A stretch of 45,088 nt of DNA from an uncultured Clostridia bacterium (GTDB lineage Bacteria > Bacillota > Clostridia > Christensenellales > Aristaeellaceae). The stretch covers positions 1 through 45,088 of the forward strand of contig CAMKJS010000020.1 in assembly GCA_946413245.1 (NCBI GenBank), in the 5' to 3' direction. The notes beneath the pieces are model-generated. The model saw only the letters and a list, made by a program, of their open reading frames with translations, was not told the DNA's origin and ran no database searches. The translations under genes were made by a program, and so were the position numbers. This document shows, piece by piece, positions 22,852 through 30,675 of this stretch. How positions within the stretch are numbered: the first letter of the stretch is position 1; every line of letters starts with the position of its first letter.

Positions 22852-23577
22852 ATGAATATTATGTCAGGTGATCATACAGGTGTACTGTTGGTGCACGGTA
22901 TTCAGGGACGTCCGGAGCAGCTTCATTTCCTGACGGAAGCGCTTCCGGAGAACGCACTGATCAACTGCCTTTTGCTGCCGGGGCATGGCGCTGATGTGAC
23001 GCAGTTCCGCCGCAGCGGACAAAAGGAATGGCTGTCATCCGTTCTCGATGCTGCCAGAGACATGCGTTTGCATTGCGGTAAAGTAATCTTTGTGGGGCAT
23101 TCGATGGGCTGTCTGCTCGGACTGCTCGCCGAACAAAAGAATCCCGGCCTGTTTTCCGGCATGATTTTGCTTTGCTGTCCTTTTTCACTTCGTTTAACCT
23201 TCCGCTATCTGAAAAACAATATTCTTTCATTTCAAAAAGAACCGTCTGATCCTTATGTTCTGGCCACAAAGGAAGCAAACAGCGTAAGTGCCCGAAGCCC
23301 TTTCGCTTATGTTTTCTGTTTGCACCCGTATATAGAATTACTGCGTATGATTCGTTCTGTCCGTCAAATGGAATTACCACCTGTCTCCGTACAATACTTC
23401 TTTGCCGATCGCGACGAGATTGTAAGCCCGCACTCGGTCGCTGTCGCTGATGCGCATAAGGCTGGTAGTGTTCATGTACTGGCAAACTGCGGCCACCATT
23501 ATTTTACCGAGGAAGCCAAAAAGGAAATCATAGATGCTTTACTTGCCAGCTATACTGACGCAGGAATGGTGAATTGA
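22852..23577 (+). CDS. Alpha/beta hydrolase, lysophospholipase/esterase-like
   Basis: 241 residues with a complete catalytic triad pattern: LLVHGIQG (oxyanion strand), the GHSMG nucleophile elbow near 82-86, DRDEIVSP near 186, and GHHYF with the histidine near 215. The lid part contains hydrophobic helices (CCPFSLRLTFRYL). It probably hydrolyses a carboxyl ester in the cytosol; no substrate can be assigned. AGAGGAT lies just before ATG 22852; a second ATG at 22861 is possible. Its stop abuts the start of the Nudix gene (TGA then ATG), so the two are co-translated. It is divergent from the membrane-protein gene, with a 265-base gap holding weak TATAAT-like elements. Confidence 0.88.
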   Translation: MNIMSGDHTGVLLVHGIQGRPEQLHFLTEALPENALINCLLLPGHGADVTQFRRSGQKEWLSSVLDAARDMRLHCGKVIFVGHSMGCLLGLLAEQKNPGLFSGMILLCCPFSLRLTFRYLKNNILSFQKEPSDPYVLATKEANSVSARSPFAYVFCLHPYIELLRMIRSVRQMELPPVSVQYFFADRDEIVSPHSVAVADAHKAGSVHVLANCGHHYFTEEAKKEIIDALLASYTDAGMVN

Positions 23578-24063
23578 ATGAAGCTGAGAAATATGACAGG
23601 AATCTATCTTTCCTGCAACGGACAGATGCTCCTGCTGTACCGGCAGGGCGGCCGTGTGGTTTCCAACCAGTGGATCGCCTCCGCGGGCGGGCATTTTGAA
23701 AAAGAAGAGCTCAATGACCCGAAGGCCTGTGTTCTCCGTGAACTGCGTGAGGAACTGGACCTCGGTGAAGAAGATCTGACAGATATGCGGATGCGATATA
23801 TCGGATTGCGGAACGTCAACGGTGAAATCCGGCAGAATTACTATTTTTTCGCGAAGCTGAAGCCGGAACATTACGAGCTGTTCAGCTCAAATGAAGGGAA
23901 ATGCAAATGGGTGGATTATGCCGATATCATGAATTACGATATGCCGCTGACTGCCCGGTATGTTATGGAGCATTACCTGCAGACCGGACGGTATACGAAT
24001 TTCCTGTACAGTGCGGTCTTCGACGGGCAGGATTTTCATTTTACTGAACTGCGGGAAACATGA
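23578..24063 (+). CDS. Nudix hydrolase
   Basis: 161 residues. The Nudix box is intact: GGHFEKEELNDP.AC.LRELREELDL fits GX5EX7REUXEEXGU with a slightly enlarged first loop, giving the metal-binding glutamates of the helix (RELREEL). These enzymes cleave nucleoside-diphosphate-linked compounds; the subfamily resembles MutT/8-oxo-dGTPase-like proteins that begin with a GIYLSCNGQMLLLYR strand. It starts directly after the hydrolase stop, with AGGAATGG as a possible ribosome site inside that gene. The next gene begins 47 bases on. Confidence 0.9.
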   Translation: MKLRNMTGIYLSCNGQMLLLYRQGGRVVSNQWIASAGGHFEKEELNDPKACVLRELREELDLGEEDLTDMRMRYIGLRNVNGEIRQNYYFFAKLKPEHYELFSSNEGKCKWVDYADIMNYDMPLTARYVMEHYLQTGRYTNFLYSAVFDGQDFHFTELRET

Positions 24064-24110
24064 TCACATCCGGGTAAAGGCACAAACGTATTGAAAAGGG
24101 GGATCCGAAA

Positions 24111-24947
24111 ATGAAATTCGATCTGATTGCTTTTGTTCTTGTGTTCTGTCTGGTTCTTCTGACGGTACTTCCCGTCACAGCGGAGGATGAGGCAAAATCT
24201 CCGGCTCAGTCTCAGATCGAGCGGGCTGTGGTTTCCTATGCGGCCACGGGAACCAGGGATGAACAGGCGCTGTCCGGCCTTGCTTCTCTCGATCCGGAGC
24301 TTGGAGAAAAATGGTCGCGCATCATGGATCTGTGGGAAGCCCCCGTTACGGTCAACGAAGCGCTTCCCGACCACCTGCCTGACGACGAATCCCTGTGCCT
24401 GGTCGCCCTCGGTTTTCAGCTGAATCCGGACGGGACGATGCGGGAAGAGCTGATTGAACGGCTGAAAGTGCTGCTGGCGGCATCCGAGAAATACCCGCGC
24501 GCGGTTATCGTCTGCACGGGCGGCGGAACAGCCGCCGATGACCCGACAGCCACAGAGGCGGGACGAATGAAGGAATGGCTGGAGTCGCAGGGCGTGAATC
24601 CCTCCCGGGTGATTGCCGAAGACCGTTCCCTGACCACAGCTCAGAATGCTGTCTATACTTTCGATATCCTTTCAGAACAGTACCCGCAGGTAAAGCAGAT
24701 CGCGATTGTCTCCAGCGATTATCATATTGCCACGGGAACCCTGCTGTTCGGCGCGGAAGCCATTCTGCGGAACAGTGATCTTGCGGTTGTCAGCAACGCC
24801 GCGTGGCGCGCGCCCAGCGGTACGCTGTCCGCGATGTTCCAGGCAGGCGCACTGATTGAACTGTCGGGAGACGTGAAAACAGCCTTTGATATCTATTATG
24901 AAACCTATGACATTCACGAACTGCCGCCGCTCCATGGAGATTCTTGA
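24111..24947 (+). CDS. Exported YdcF/ElyC-like (DUF218) protein
   Basis: 278 residues. An N-terminal hydrophobic segment (about 4-22) ending VTAEDE is a likely signal peptide. The DUF218 fold follows: LCLVALGFQLNPDGTMREELIERLKVLL, a VIVCTGGGTAADDPTATEAGRMKEWL motif, the DRSLTTAQNAVYTFDIL helix, and IAIVSSDYHIATGTLLFG. In E. coli relatives act in envelope polysaccharide metabolism (ElyC, SanA); here the role is unknown. Its order of conserved G-G, E, R and H positions matches the family. GGGGGATC precedes the ATG. Probably part of the 22852-25678 run of plus-strand genes. Confidence 0.82.
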   Translation: MKFDLIAFVLVFCLVLLTVLPVTAEDEAKSPAQSQIERAVVSYAATGTRDEQALSGLASLDPELGEKWSRIMDLWEAPVTVNEALPDHLPDDESLCLVALGFQLNPDGTMREELIERLKVLLAASEKYPRAVIVCTGGGTAADDPTATEAGRMKEWLESQGVNPSRVIAEDRSLTTAQNAVYTFDILSEQYPQVKQIAIVSSDYHIATGTLLFGAEAILRNSDLAVVSNAAWRAPSGTLSAMFQAGALIELSGDVKTAFDIYYETYDIHELPPLHGDS

Positions 24948-24982
24948 CAGAAAAGAAAAGCCCGAAGGAGAAGGAACGCAAG

Positions 24983-25678
24983 ATGATTACCGATGAGATC
25001 AGGGCTGAACTGAACCGCCTGCAGGACCTGAAGTACCGGGATCTCCAGATTCAGATCATTCCGACCGTGAAGCCGGAAAGCATCATCGGGGTACGCACGC
25101 CGGAGTTGCGGAAACTGGCAAAGCAGTTCAGTGCCTCTGAAGAGATCGGCATATTCCTGAACGATCTGCCGCACGCGTATTTTGACGAGAATCAGCTGCA
25201 CGCGTTCATCATTTCCGGAATGAAGAACTATGCGGAATGCCTGCAGGCGCTGAACCGGTTCCTGCCCTTTGTGGACAACTGGGCCACCTGTGACCAGATG
25301 TCTCCCCGCGTGTTCCGAAAGCACCGGCCGGAACTGCTGCAGGAGATCCGGGAATGGATCGGTTCCCCGTTGCCCTATACCATCCGTTTCGGCATCGGGA
25401 TGCTGATGGAGCATTATCTGGAAGAAGACTTTGATCCCGCGTATCCGGAGGCTGTCGCATCCGTCCGGTCGGAAGAATACTATGTCAATATGATGATTGC
25501 CTGGTACTTTGCCACCGCCCTGGCAAAACAGTATGACGCTGTGCTGCCGTATATTGAGAATCGCCGGCTGGACGACTGGACGCACAATAAGGCGATCCAG
25601 AAGGCGATTGAAAGCTACAGGATCACGCCGGAGCAGAAAGCATATCTGAAAGCCCTGAAGATCAGGCGGAAACCGTAA
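24983..25678 (+). CDS. AlkD-like DNA alkylation repair protein
   Basis: 231 residues, all helical HEAT-like repeats, as in AlkD-family DNA glycosylases that excise 3- and 7-alkylpurines without base flipping. Family-like stretches are GVRTPELRKLAKQF, YFDENQLHAFIISG, FVDNWATCDQMSPRVF (with the W and D expected near the lesion-facing surface), and YYVNMMIAWYFATALAKQYD with DDWTHNKAIQKAIES. It starts at ATG 24983 after AGGAGAAGG; a TTG reading from 24944 overlaps the previous gene and is not favoured. It converges on the ybaK-like gene with only 7 bases between stops and no terminator. Confidence 0.88.
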   Translation: MITDEIRAELNRLQDLKYRDLQIQIIPTVKPESIIGVRTPELRKLAKQFSASEEIGIFLNDLPHAYFDENQLHAFIISGMKNYAECLQALNRFLPFVDNWATCDQMSPRVFRKHRPELLQEIREWIGSPLPYTIRFGIGMLMEHYLEEDFDPAYPEAVASVRSEEYYVNMMIAWYFATALAKQYDAVLPYIENRRLDDWTHNKAIQKAIESYRITPEQKAYLKALKIRRKP

Positions 25679-25685
25679 TACCGTA

Positions 25686-26159
25686 TCAGGCCTGCCAGTT
25701 CTTGCAGACGTCGATCCAGGAGACAGATCCTGAATACTTTTCCAGTTCCGGAATGGTCAGTTCAATCCCGCTGTTGCCGCTGCCGCAGGCGGGAAACACG
25801 GACGGAAACCGTTTCAGCGAAACATCCAGATAGACGGTAACGCCGTCCTTCGTCGCGAAAGGACAGATCCCGCCTACCGCATGGCCCACCAGCTCCTCCG
25901 CCTCAGCCGGCGTCAGCATCTTTGCTTTCGTCCCGAACCGGGCCTTATATTTGGGGTTGTCCACCTTGGCGTCCCCCGCCGTCACAATCAGCACGGCATG
26001 TCCGTCCACCATAAACGAGAGCGTTTTGGCGATTCTGCCCGGTTCGCATCCCAGCGCCTGGGCTGCCAGCTCCACCGTGGCGCTGGATACATCAAACTCC
26101 ATCACCCGATCCGCCATTCCGAATTGCGAGAAATATTCCTTTACCGCTTCAATGGCCAC
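25686..26159 (-). CDS. YbaK/EbsC family aminoacyl-tRNA deacylase
   Basis: 157 residues, the single-domain YbaK/ProX fold. Such proteins hydrolyse mischarged tRNAs, typically Cys- or Ala-tRNA(Pro), in trans. Visible are IAKTLSFMVDGHAVLIVTAGDAKVD with the catalytic lysine (AKTL), KMLTPAEAEELVGHAVGGICPFA (the substrate-pocket GxxxGG region) and PACGSGNSGIELTIPELEKY. The start is GTG 26159, with GGAG 11 bases upstream. Single minus-strand gene converging on the AlkD-like gene. Confidence 0.92.
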   Translation of the reverse strand: MAIEAVKEYFSQFGMADRVMEFDVSSATVELAAQALGCEPGRIAKTLSFMVDGHAVLIVTAGDAKVDNPKYKARFGTKAKMLTPAEAEELVGHAVGGICPFATKDGVTVYLDVSLKRFPSVFPACGSGNSGIELTIPELEKYSGSVSWIDVCKNWQA

Positions 26160-26228
26160 GCAGCATCAATCTCCTTCGTTCTTTCTTTTCCGAAACACAG
26201 TAAACAGAAACACGCTGAATGTCAAGCG

Positions 26229-26262
26229 CAAAAAAGAACCCTGTGAGTCGGCGCTCACAGGG
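26229..26262 (-). terminator. Terminator of the 26279-27292 gene
   Basis: CCCTGTGAG and CTCACAGGG form a perfect 9-bp stem followed on the minus strand by TTC and six T. The core resembles the tRNA-Leu terminator at 16535-16570. Confidence 0.9.
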
Positions 26263-26278
26263 CCTTGGCGTGAATTCC

Positions 26279-27292
26279 TTACTTCTCCGCGGAGTAACAG
26301 ATCTGTTCTGCAACCGCTGTCAGATCGAGGCCGTCCACGTCCGCCGCGGTAACGGACAGTGCATACGTCATCCCGGCATCCTCATCGTACCACTGGCAGC
26401 GTTCCGTCCATTCCTCGCTGCCGGTCTTTGCCTGCACGAGATAGCCGGAGTACCCGCCGACGGACACTTCTTCCTCGCTCTCCCAGTCATAATACAGGCC
26501 GCTGATATCCGGCGAATCTCCCTGCTCGGGCATCACCGGCTTCGCGCGGAAGCAGTATTCTCCGCTATTCCATGTGAACTGGATTTCAGCCATTCTTTCG
26601 CTGTCCAGCCAGCGGTACACGGCGTTTTCCGCTCCTTCCGGCAGCCGGAAGGCTTTGCCGGCCAGTTCCCGCAGCTGTTCGGCGTCCAGATCCAGCCAGG
26701 GGTTGGCAAGAGACACGCCGGTCACGGCCGGGATGCCCACAAATCCACTGTCGTTCTTTTCGCTGCTCAGGAACCAGGTCTGCAGTTCGGAAGGCGTTCC
26801 CTCCGGATCGTCATAGAGATGCGCCCACAGCTTCATTTCATCCGTGAATCCGTCCACCGGCGTTCCGGGCTGATACAGGAGCATCTCGTCCCCTTCGGTG
26901 ATACCGTAAGACTGGGTGTAAACCAGCCGCAGGCCGTCCTCGATTACTTCCTCTTCCGTCCTGTCCGTTTCCTTCAGCTCATCCACCCGGATCCTCCAGG
27001 TGTTTTCGTCCACCTGCTCCACCAGGGACATTCTGCCTGTAAAGGAACAGTAATAGAGGGTGCCGTGCGGGTAGGCTTCGTCACACTCGCCCATCTCGCT
27101 GTCGTGATATTCTCCGGTGAAGGAACCGTCCGGGAGGATCCACAGGTCCGTGGACCAGCCGCCGACCCCGCTGCAGAAGGTCCATTCCATTCCCTCCAGC
27201 CGGGCGAAGAACGTTTCCGCCTGCTCCGCGCAGCCGACGGCAGCGACCGCCGCCAGTATCATAACACAGATCCAGATCAATCCTTTTTTCAC
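26279..27292 (-). CDS. Secreted protein or lipoprotein of unknown function
   Basis: 337 residues from GTG 27292. A signal peptide (VKKGLIWICVMILAAVAAVGCAEQAE) ends in AVGC, which may be a lipobox. The N-domain (about 35-135) contains WTFCSGVGGWSTDLWILPDGSF and GEYHDSEMGE, a pattern seen in secreted proteins of gut Clostridia with no assigned role. The C-terminal part (about 240-337) has GGYSGYLVQAK...WTERCQWYDEDAGMTYALS...AEQIC, which recalls DUF4367-like domains. Start choice: AGG about 9 bases before the GTG; the frame runs 32 codons further upstream without a ribosome site. Single gene with a good terminator. Confidence 0.72.
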   Translation of the reverse strand: MKKGLIWICVMILAAVAAVGCAEQAETFFARLEGMEWTFCSGVGGWSTDLWILPDGSFTGEYHDSEMGECDEAYPHGTLYYCSFTGRMSLVEQVDENTWRIRVDELKETDRTEEEVIEDGLRLVYTQSYGITEGDEMLLYQPGTPVDGFTDEMKLWAHLYDDPEGTPSELQTWFLSSEKNDSGFVGIPAVTGVSLANPWLDLDAEQLRELAGKAFRLPEGAENAVYRWLDSERMAEIQFTWNSGEYCFRAKPVMPEQGDSPDISGLYYDWESEEEVSVGGYSGYLVQAKTGSEEWTERCQWYDEDAGMTYALSVTAADVDGLDLTAVAEQICYSAEK

Positions 27293-27407
27293 GGTCAAAA
27301 CCTCGCTTTCTTCGGAAGGCTTCCTTTGCCTTCCCGTTGTATATACGATCCACGCGGGGGTTCTGTTCCCTGCCGGATCAAAATTCACGAACCGGCGAGA
27401 TTCCCTT

Positions 27408-29555
27408 TTACTTTTTCACTTTCAGCTTCACAACAGAGCTGTACGCGCTCTTCACACCTTTTTTCGTTACGGCACAGACCTTATAATAATAGGTCTTGCC
27501 TGCTTTGGCCTTGCTGTGTGTATATTTCAGCGATTTTGTGGTCGTAAGAAGCTTATATGTTCCGTTCTTCGAGGTTGCGTAGTATACCTTGTACTTCACC
27601 GCGCCTGTCACGGCTTTCCAGCTCAGCACCGGCTTTCCCTTGCCGTTGAGCTTCCCCTTCGCCGCCGGTGCAAGAGGCTTGCAGGCAACCGAAACGATCT
27701 GGCTGTAATCCCCTTCGGAGCCGTATGCCGACACGCCTCGGATCTTGTAATAATATGTCTTTCCGATCTCCGCGCTGCTGTGCGTATACTTCAGTGAAGC
27801 TGTGGTCTTAAGCAGCTTGTAGCTTCCCTTTTCCGAAGTCCCGCACCAGATCTGATACTGAACAGCTCCTTCCGCCGCTTTCCAGCTCAGTACCGGCTTG
27901 CCCTTGCTGTTGTTCTTGCCCGTGAGTTCCGGCTTTTCCACCAGGTCAGGGACGCAATGCAGCGTCGCGTCCTGGAAGGCCTTATTATTCGGATAGATCA
28001 GAATCTGATCCTTCTCGAGCTGTTCCGGCGTGCCGCGGTAGTAGACGTCCTCCAGCGCGTTGCAGGCCACGAAGGCCGCGGTACAGATTTCCTTCAGTCC
28101 GGTTGGAATCGAGACCGTGCGGAGGGAACTGCACTGGGCGAAGGCCCGGTCCCCGATCCGCGTCACGCCGTACGGAACCGTCAGTTCCGTCAGGGAACTG
28201 CAGTAGGAGAAGCAGTAATTGCCGATCTCTGTCGAGCCCGCCGGGAAGGAAAGCTTCGTGACTTTCTTCCCGTTCAGCAACAGCGCGTGGCCATTGTAGA
28301 AGCCCGGGTTGTCGCCGTAGGAAATAGCGCACCAGGCGTCCAGATCGCTGATCCTGACCTCGGTCAGGGCGCCGCATCCGGAGAAGGTATCCTCGCCAAT
28401 GGATTTGAGGCTGGCAGGAACCGTAATTCCCTTCAGGGCACTGCATTTGGAAAAAGATCTTTCCCCGAGCGTCGTCAGGGATTCGCTGAGCTTCATGTCT
28501 GTAATTGCCTCACAGCTTCTGAAGGCGTCATTACCGATCGACTTGATGCTGTCCGGAAGTTTAACGCCGGTCAGTTTCCTGCATCCGTCGAAGGCATAAG
28601 CCGGAATCTGCTCTGTCCAGCCAAACTGATAGGGATCGTTTCCGCCGACAGGGCCGGCGCTCGTTAATCCGTCGCTGTAACAGAACACCCCGCTGCCCAT
28701 CGTCGTCACGCTTGCCGGAACTTTGACCCTGTTCAGGGAATCACAGTCAGAAAAGGCCTGATCACCGATCTCCGTCACGCCATCGGGAATATCCGCCTCT
28801 GTCAGCACGTCACAGTTGAAAAAGGCATATCGCCCGATACGCTTCAGCCCGGCTGGAAGTTTGACACTCTTCAGCGTCTGCGTATCCCGGAAGGCATATC
28901 CCGGGATTTCCTCCGTCCAGCCGAATTCGATGCTGTATCCGCCGCCGACAGGGCCCGCGGTCGTCAGACCCGTGCAGCCCACGAAGACGCCGTCATTATA
29001 TCCGCATGTCCTGAGGCTCGCCGGAAGGCTGATATGCTTCAGAGAGGTGCAGTTGAAAAACGCTTTGTCCTCAAGCTCTTCCAGATTGGACGGCAGGACG
29101 ACGTTTTCGAGGGATGTACAGTCCGCAAAAACACTATACCAGATCTCCGTCACGGAGTCCGGAATCGTGATTTCGGTGAGCGAGCTGCAGCCGGAGAAGG
29201 ACAGCTCCCGGATCACCGTAACCGTATCGGGAATGCTGACCGAGCTGAGCTTTTCGCAGCCGTAAAAGGCAAGCCTTCCGATGTTCGTCACGCCGCTTTT
29301 CACCGTGGCCTTCAGGATCTGGTCACGGTAGCCGGCCCAGGGAATGTCGGCCTGCTTGCTCGTATATGTCATTTCGCCGGTGCCGCTGATCTCCAGCTCC
29401 CCGTCCGAATGGAGAAACCATCTGATATCCTCCCCGAACCAGCCCCGGGCGACGATGTCCTCTTCCGATTCAGCAGACGCCTGCATGGAAATCAGGCCCG
29501 GAAGCAGACAGGCGCAGATCAGCGCGCAAAGCATACAGATCAGCAAACGTTTCAT
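27408..29555 (-). CDS. Secreted BspA-type LRR protein with two FN3-like domains
   Basis: 715 residues. Signal peptide about 1-28 (MKRLLICMLCALICACLLPG...ASA). A WFLHSDGELEISGTGEM segment leads into about 18 LRR_5 repeats (AFxxCxxLxxVxIPxxVTxIG) through about 510. Two near-duplicate fibronectin-III-like domains of about 85 residues end the protein (GKPVLSWKAAEGAVQYQIW... and GKPVLSWKAVTGAVKYKVY...), each closing with a YYYK strand. No wall anchor is present. It should act outside the cell as an adhesin or carbohydrate-binding scaffold. The FN3 pair differs from the C-terminal module of the other two LRR proteins in this window. GGAGG stands 11 bases before the ATG, and a TTGCTA/TAAAAT promoter lies 80 bases upstream. 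Confidence 0.88.
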   Translation of the reverse strand: MKRLLICMLCALICACLLPGLISMQASAESEEDIVARGWFGEDIRWFLHSDGELEISGTGEMTYTSKQADIPWAGYRDQILKATVKSGVTNIGRLAFYGCEKLSSVSIPDTVTVIRELSFSGCSSLTEITIPDSVTEIWYSVFADCTSLENVVLPSNLEELEDKAFFNCTSLKHISLPASLRTCGYNDGVFVGCTGLTTAGPVGGGYSIEFGWTEEIPGYAFRDTQTLKSVKLPAGLKRIGRYAFFNCDVLTEADIPDGVTEIGDQAFSDCDSLNRVKVPASVTTMGSGVFCYSDGLTSAGPVGGNDPYQFGWTEQIPAYAFDGCRKLTGVKLPDSIKSIGNDAFRSCEAITDMKLSESLTTLGERSFSKCSALKGITVPASLKSIGEDTFSGCGALTEVRISDLDAWCAISYGDNPGFYNGHALLLNGKKVTKLSFPAGSTEIGNYCFSYCSSLTELTVPYGVTRIGDRAFAQCSSLRTVSIPTGLKEICTAAFVACNALEDVYYRGTPEQLEKDQILIYPNNKAFQDATLHCVPDLVEKPELTGKNNSKGKPVLSWKAAEGAVQYQIWCGTSEKGSYKLLKTTASLKYTHSSAEIGKTYYYKIRGVSAYGSEGDYSQIVSVACKPLAPAAKGKLNGKGKPVLSWKAVTGAVKYKVYYATSKNGTYKLLTTTKSLKYTHSKAKAGKTYYYKVCAVTKKGVKSAYSSVVKLKVKK

Positions 29556-29634
29556 ACCGCATTTCCTCCAAATCGTTCATTTTCGGAACACCGGGATCTC
29601 AATCTGTTTCGCAGATATTCGATTGATCAGATTT

Positions 29635-29663
29635 ATTTTACACACTTACAGGCTGAATAGCAA
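29635..29663 (-). promoter_or_regulatory. Promoter of the LRR-FN3 gene
   Basis: Minus strand TTGCTA (29663-29658), 17-base spacer, TAAAAT (29640-29635). Divergent from the GNAT promoter. Confidence 0.55.
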
Positions 29664-29704
29664 CAACGAACCCGAATGCTTTCCGGGCCGCAATCGTTCC
29701 CTCA

Positions 29705-29733
29705 TTGACTGATGAAAAACGAAGCCATATAAT
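29705..29733 (+). promoter_or_regulatory. Promoter of the GNAT gene
   Basis: TTGACT (29705-29710), 17-base spacer, TATAAT (29728-29733), 67 bases before the start codon. Confidence 0.75.
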
Positions 29734-29799
29734 CGTGAGCAGCCGGAAACGGCACCGGACAAAAGCAACAGCCGAAAAACGAGCAAAGGCGGAACAGCT

Positions 29800-30228
29800 A
29801 TGTACAGAATCGTGAGTGAAAGACTGTCTCAGCAGGAATACGTCGATTTCCTGAAGCGTACCGATCTGGGCTCTCAGTATCCGCGGGAACGCTTTGAGGA
29901 GCGGATTCCGAAGCTGCTGAAAAACGTATCCGTCAGCCTGGCAGCCAGGAACGACGACGGTCTTCTGATCGGCGTGCTGCTGGGGCTGACGGACTTTGCC
30001 TACTGGCTGTATGTCACAGACCTGGGCGTGGACAGAGACTATGAACGCCGGGGAATCGGCAGAGCGCTGATGAAAGCCGCGCTGGAGGAAGCCGGCGGCG
30101 AGAAGGACATCGCCGTGTATCTGATCGCCAACGACAACGCTGTTCCCTTCTATGAGAAGATCGGGATGAAAAAAGCCACAGACGTGATGCAGTACAACCA
30201 TATCGAGTGGACGGAATTCACCGTCTGA
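29800..30228 (+). CDS. GNAT family N-acetyltransferase
   Basis: 142 residues of the GCN5-related fold. The acetyl-CoA pyrophosphate loop is visible as DYERRGIGRALMKAAL (R/Q-x-x-G-x-G/A), preceded by the YVTDLGVD strand and followed by YLIANDNAVPFYEKIGMKKATD, the usual motif B with the catalytic-tyrosine position. The acceptor is unknown. The ribosome site (GGCGG, 8 bases before the ATG) is modest, but the promoter is near-consensus. Monocistronic; beyond it lie the 172-bp tandem repeats. Confidence 0.92.
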   Translation: MYRIVSERLSQQEYVDFLKRTDLGSQYPRERFEERIPKLLKNVSVSLAARNDDGLLIGVLLGLTDFAYWLYVTDLGVDRDYERRGIGRALMKAALEEAGGEKDIAVYLIANDNAVPFYEKIGMKKATDVMQYNHIEWTEFTV

Positions 30229-30304
30229 GGTTGCCGGTCTTTTATTTGCAAGGATCATTTCAGTCAGAACAATGAAGAAAAAAGCATCCCCTTGTGGCAA
30301 GGAT

Positions 30305-30476
30305 GAGCGAAAGAAGCGTCTCCCCGGTGGAGAGTACCGCAGGCAAGCGACTCGAACGAATCCTGCCGTGCGCGGTGCGCGAGGAGGGAATTCCACCCGC
30401 GGTGCGCGCGCGATTCCTTGCCGAAACAAGCAGAGCGGGCGCTCCAAGCTCGCTCTGCGACGATTGAGGTTGCGGT
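30305..30476. repeat. 172-bp tandem repeat, copy 1
   Basis: First of two direct copies with a period of 172 bases. The last 137 bases (30339-30475) are identical to copy 2; the first 35 bases differ at several places. GC-rich, with internal inverted repeats such as GCAGG/CCTGC and AGAGCG/CGCTCT. Long ORFs in several frames are a by-product of the composition and were not annotated. Confidence 0.95.
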
Positions 30477-30647
30477 GAGCGAGAGAAGCGTCTCCCCTGC
30501 GGGGAGTGCCGCAGGCAAGCGACTCGAACGAATCCTGCCGTGCGCGGTGCGCGAGGAGGGAATTCCACCCGCGGTGCGCGCGCGATTCCTTGCCGAAACA
30601 AGCAGAGCGGGCGCTCCAAGCTCGCTCTGCGACGATTGAGGTTGCGG
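30477..30647. repeat. 172-bp tandem repeat, copy 2
   Basis: Second copy, ending where the sequence changes to AAAGGTAGCG, 29 bases before the stop codon of the next minus-strand gene. Together the copies fill nearly all of the 447-base gap between the GNAT and InlB-repeat/LRR genes. Confidence 0.95.
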
Positions 30648-30675
30648 AAAGGTAGCGCGTCAGCGACGGATGGGA

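Noticed and set aside
29638-30619. Long minus-strand ORFs over the GNAT gene and the tandem repeats
   Set aside because: They read through the GC-rich repeat units and the GNAT gene in antisense; identical peptide blocks simply mirror the DNA repeat.
30305-30647. Tandem tRNA or CRISPR repeats
   Set aside because: A GTTCGAGTC T-loop-like string occurs on the minus strand, but no cloverleaf forms, and the period is continuous with no spacers.
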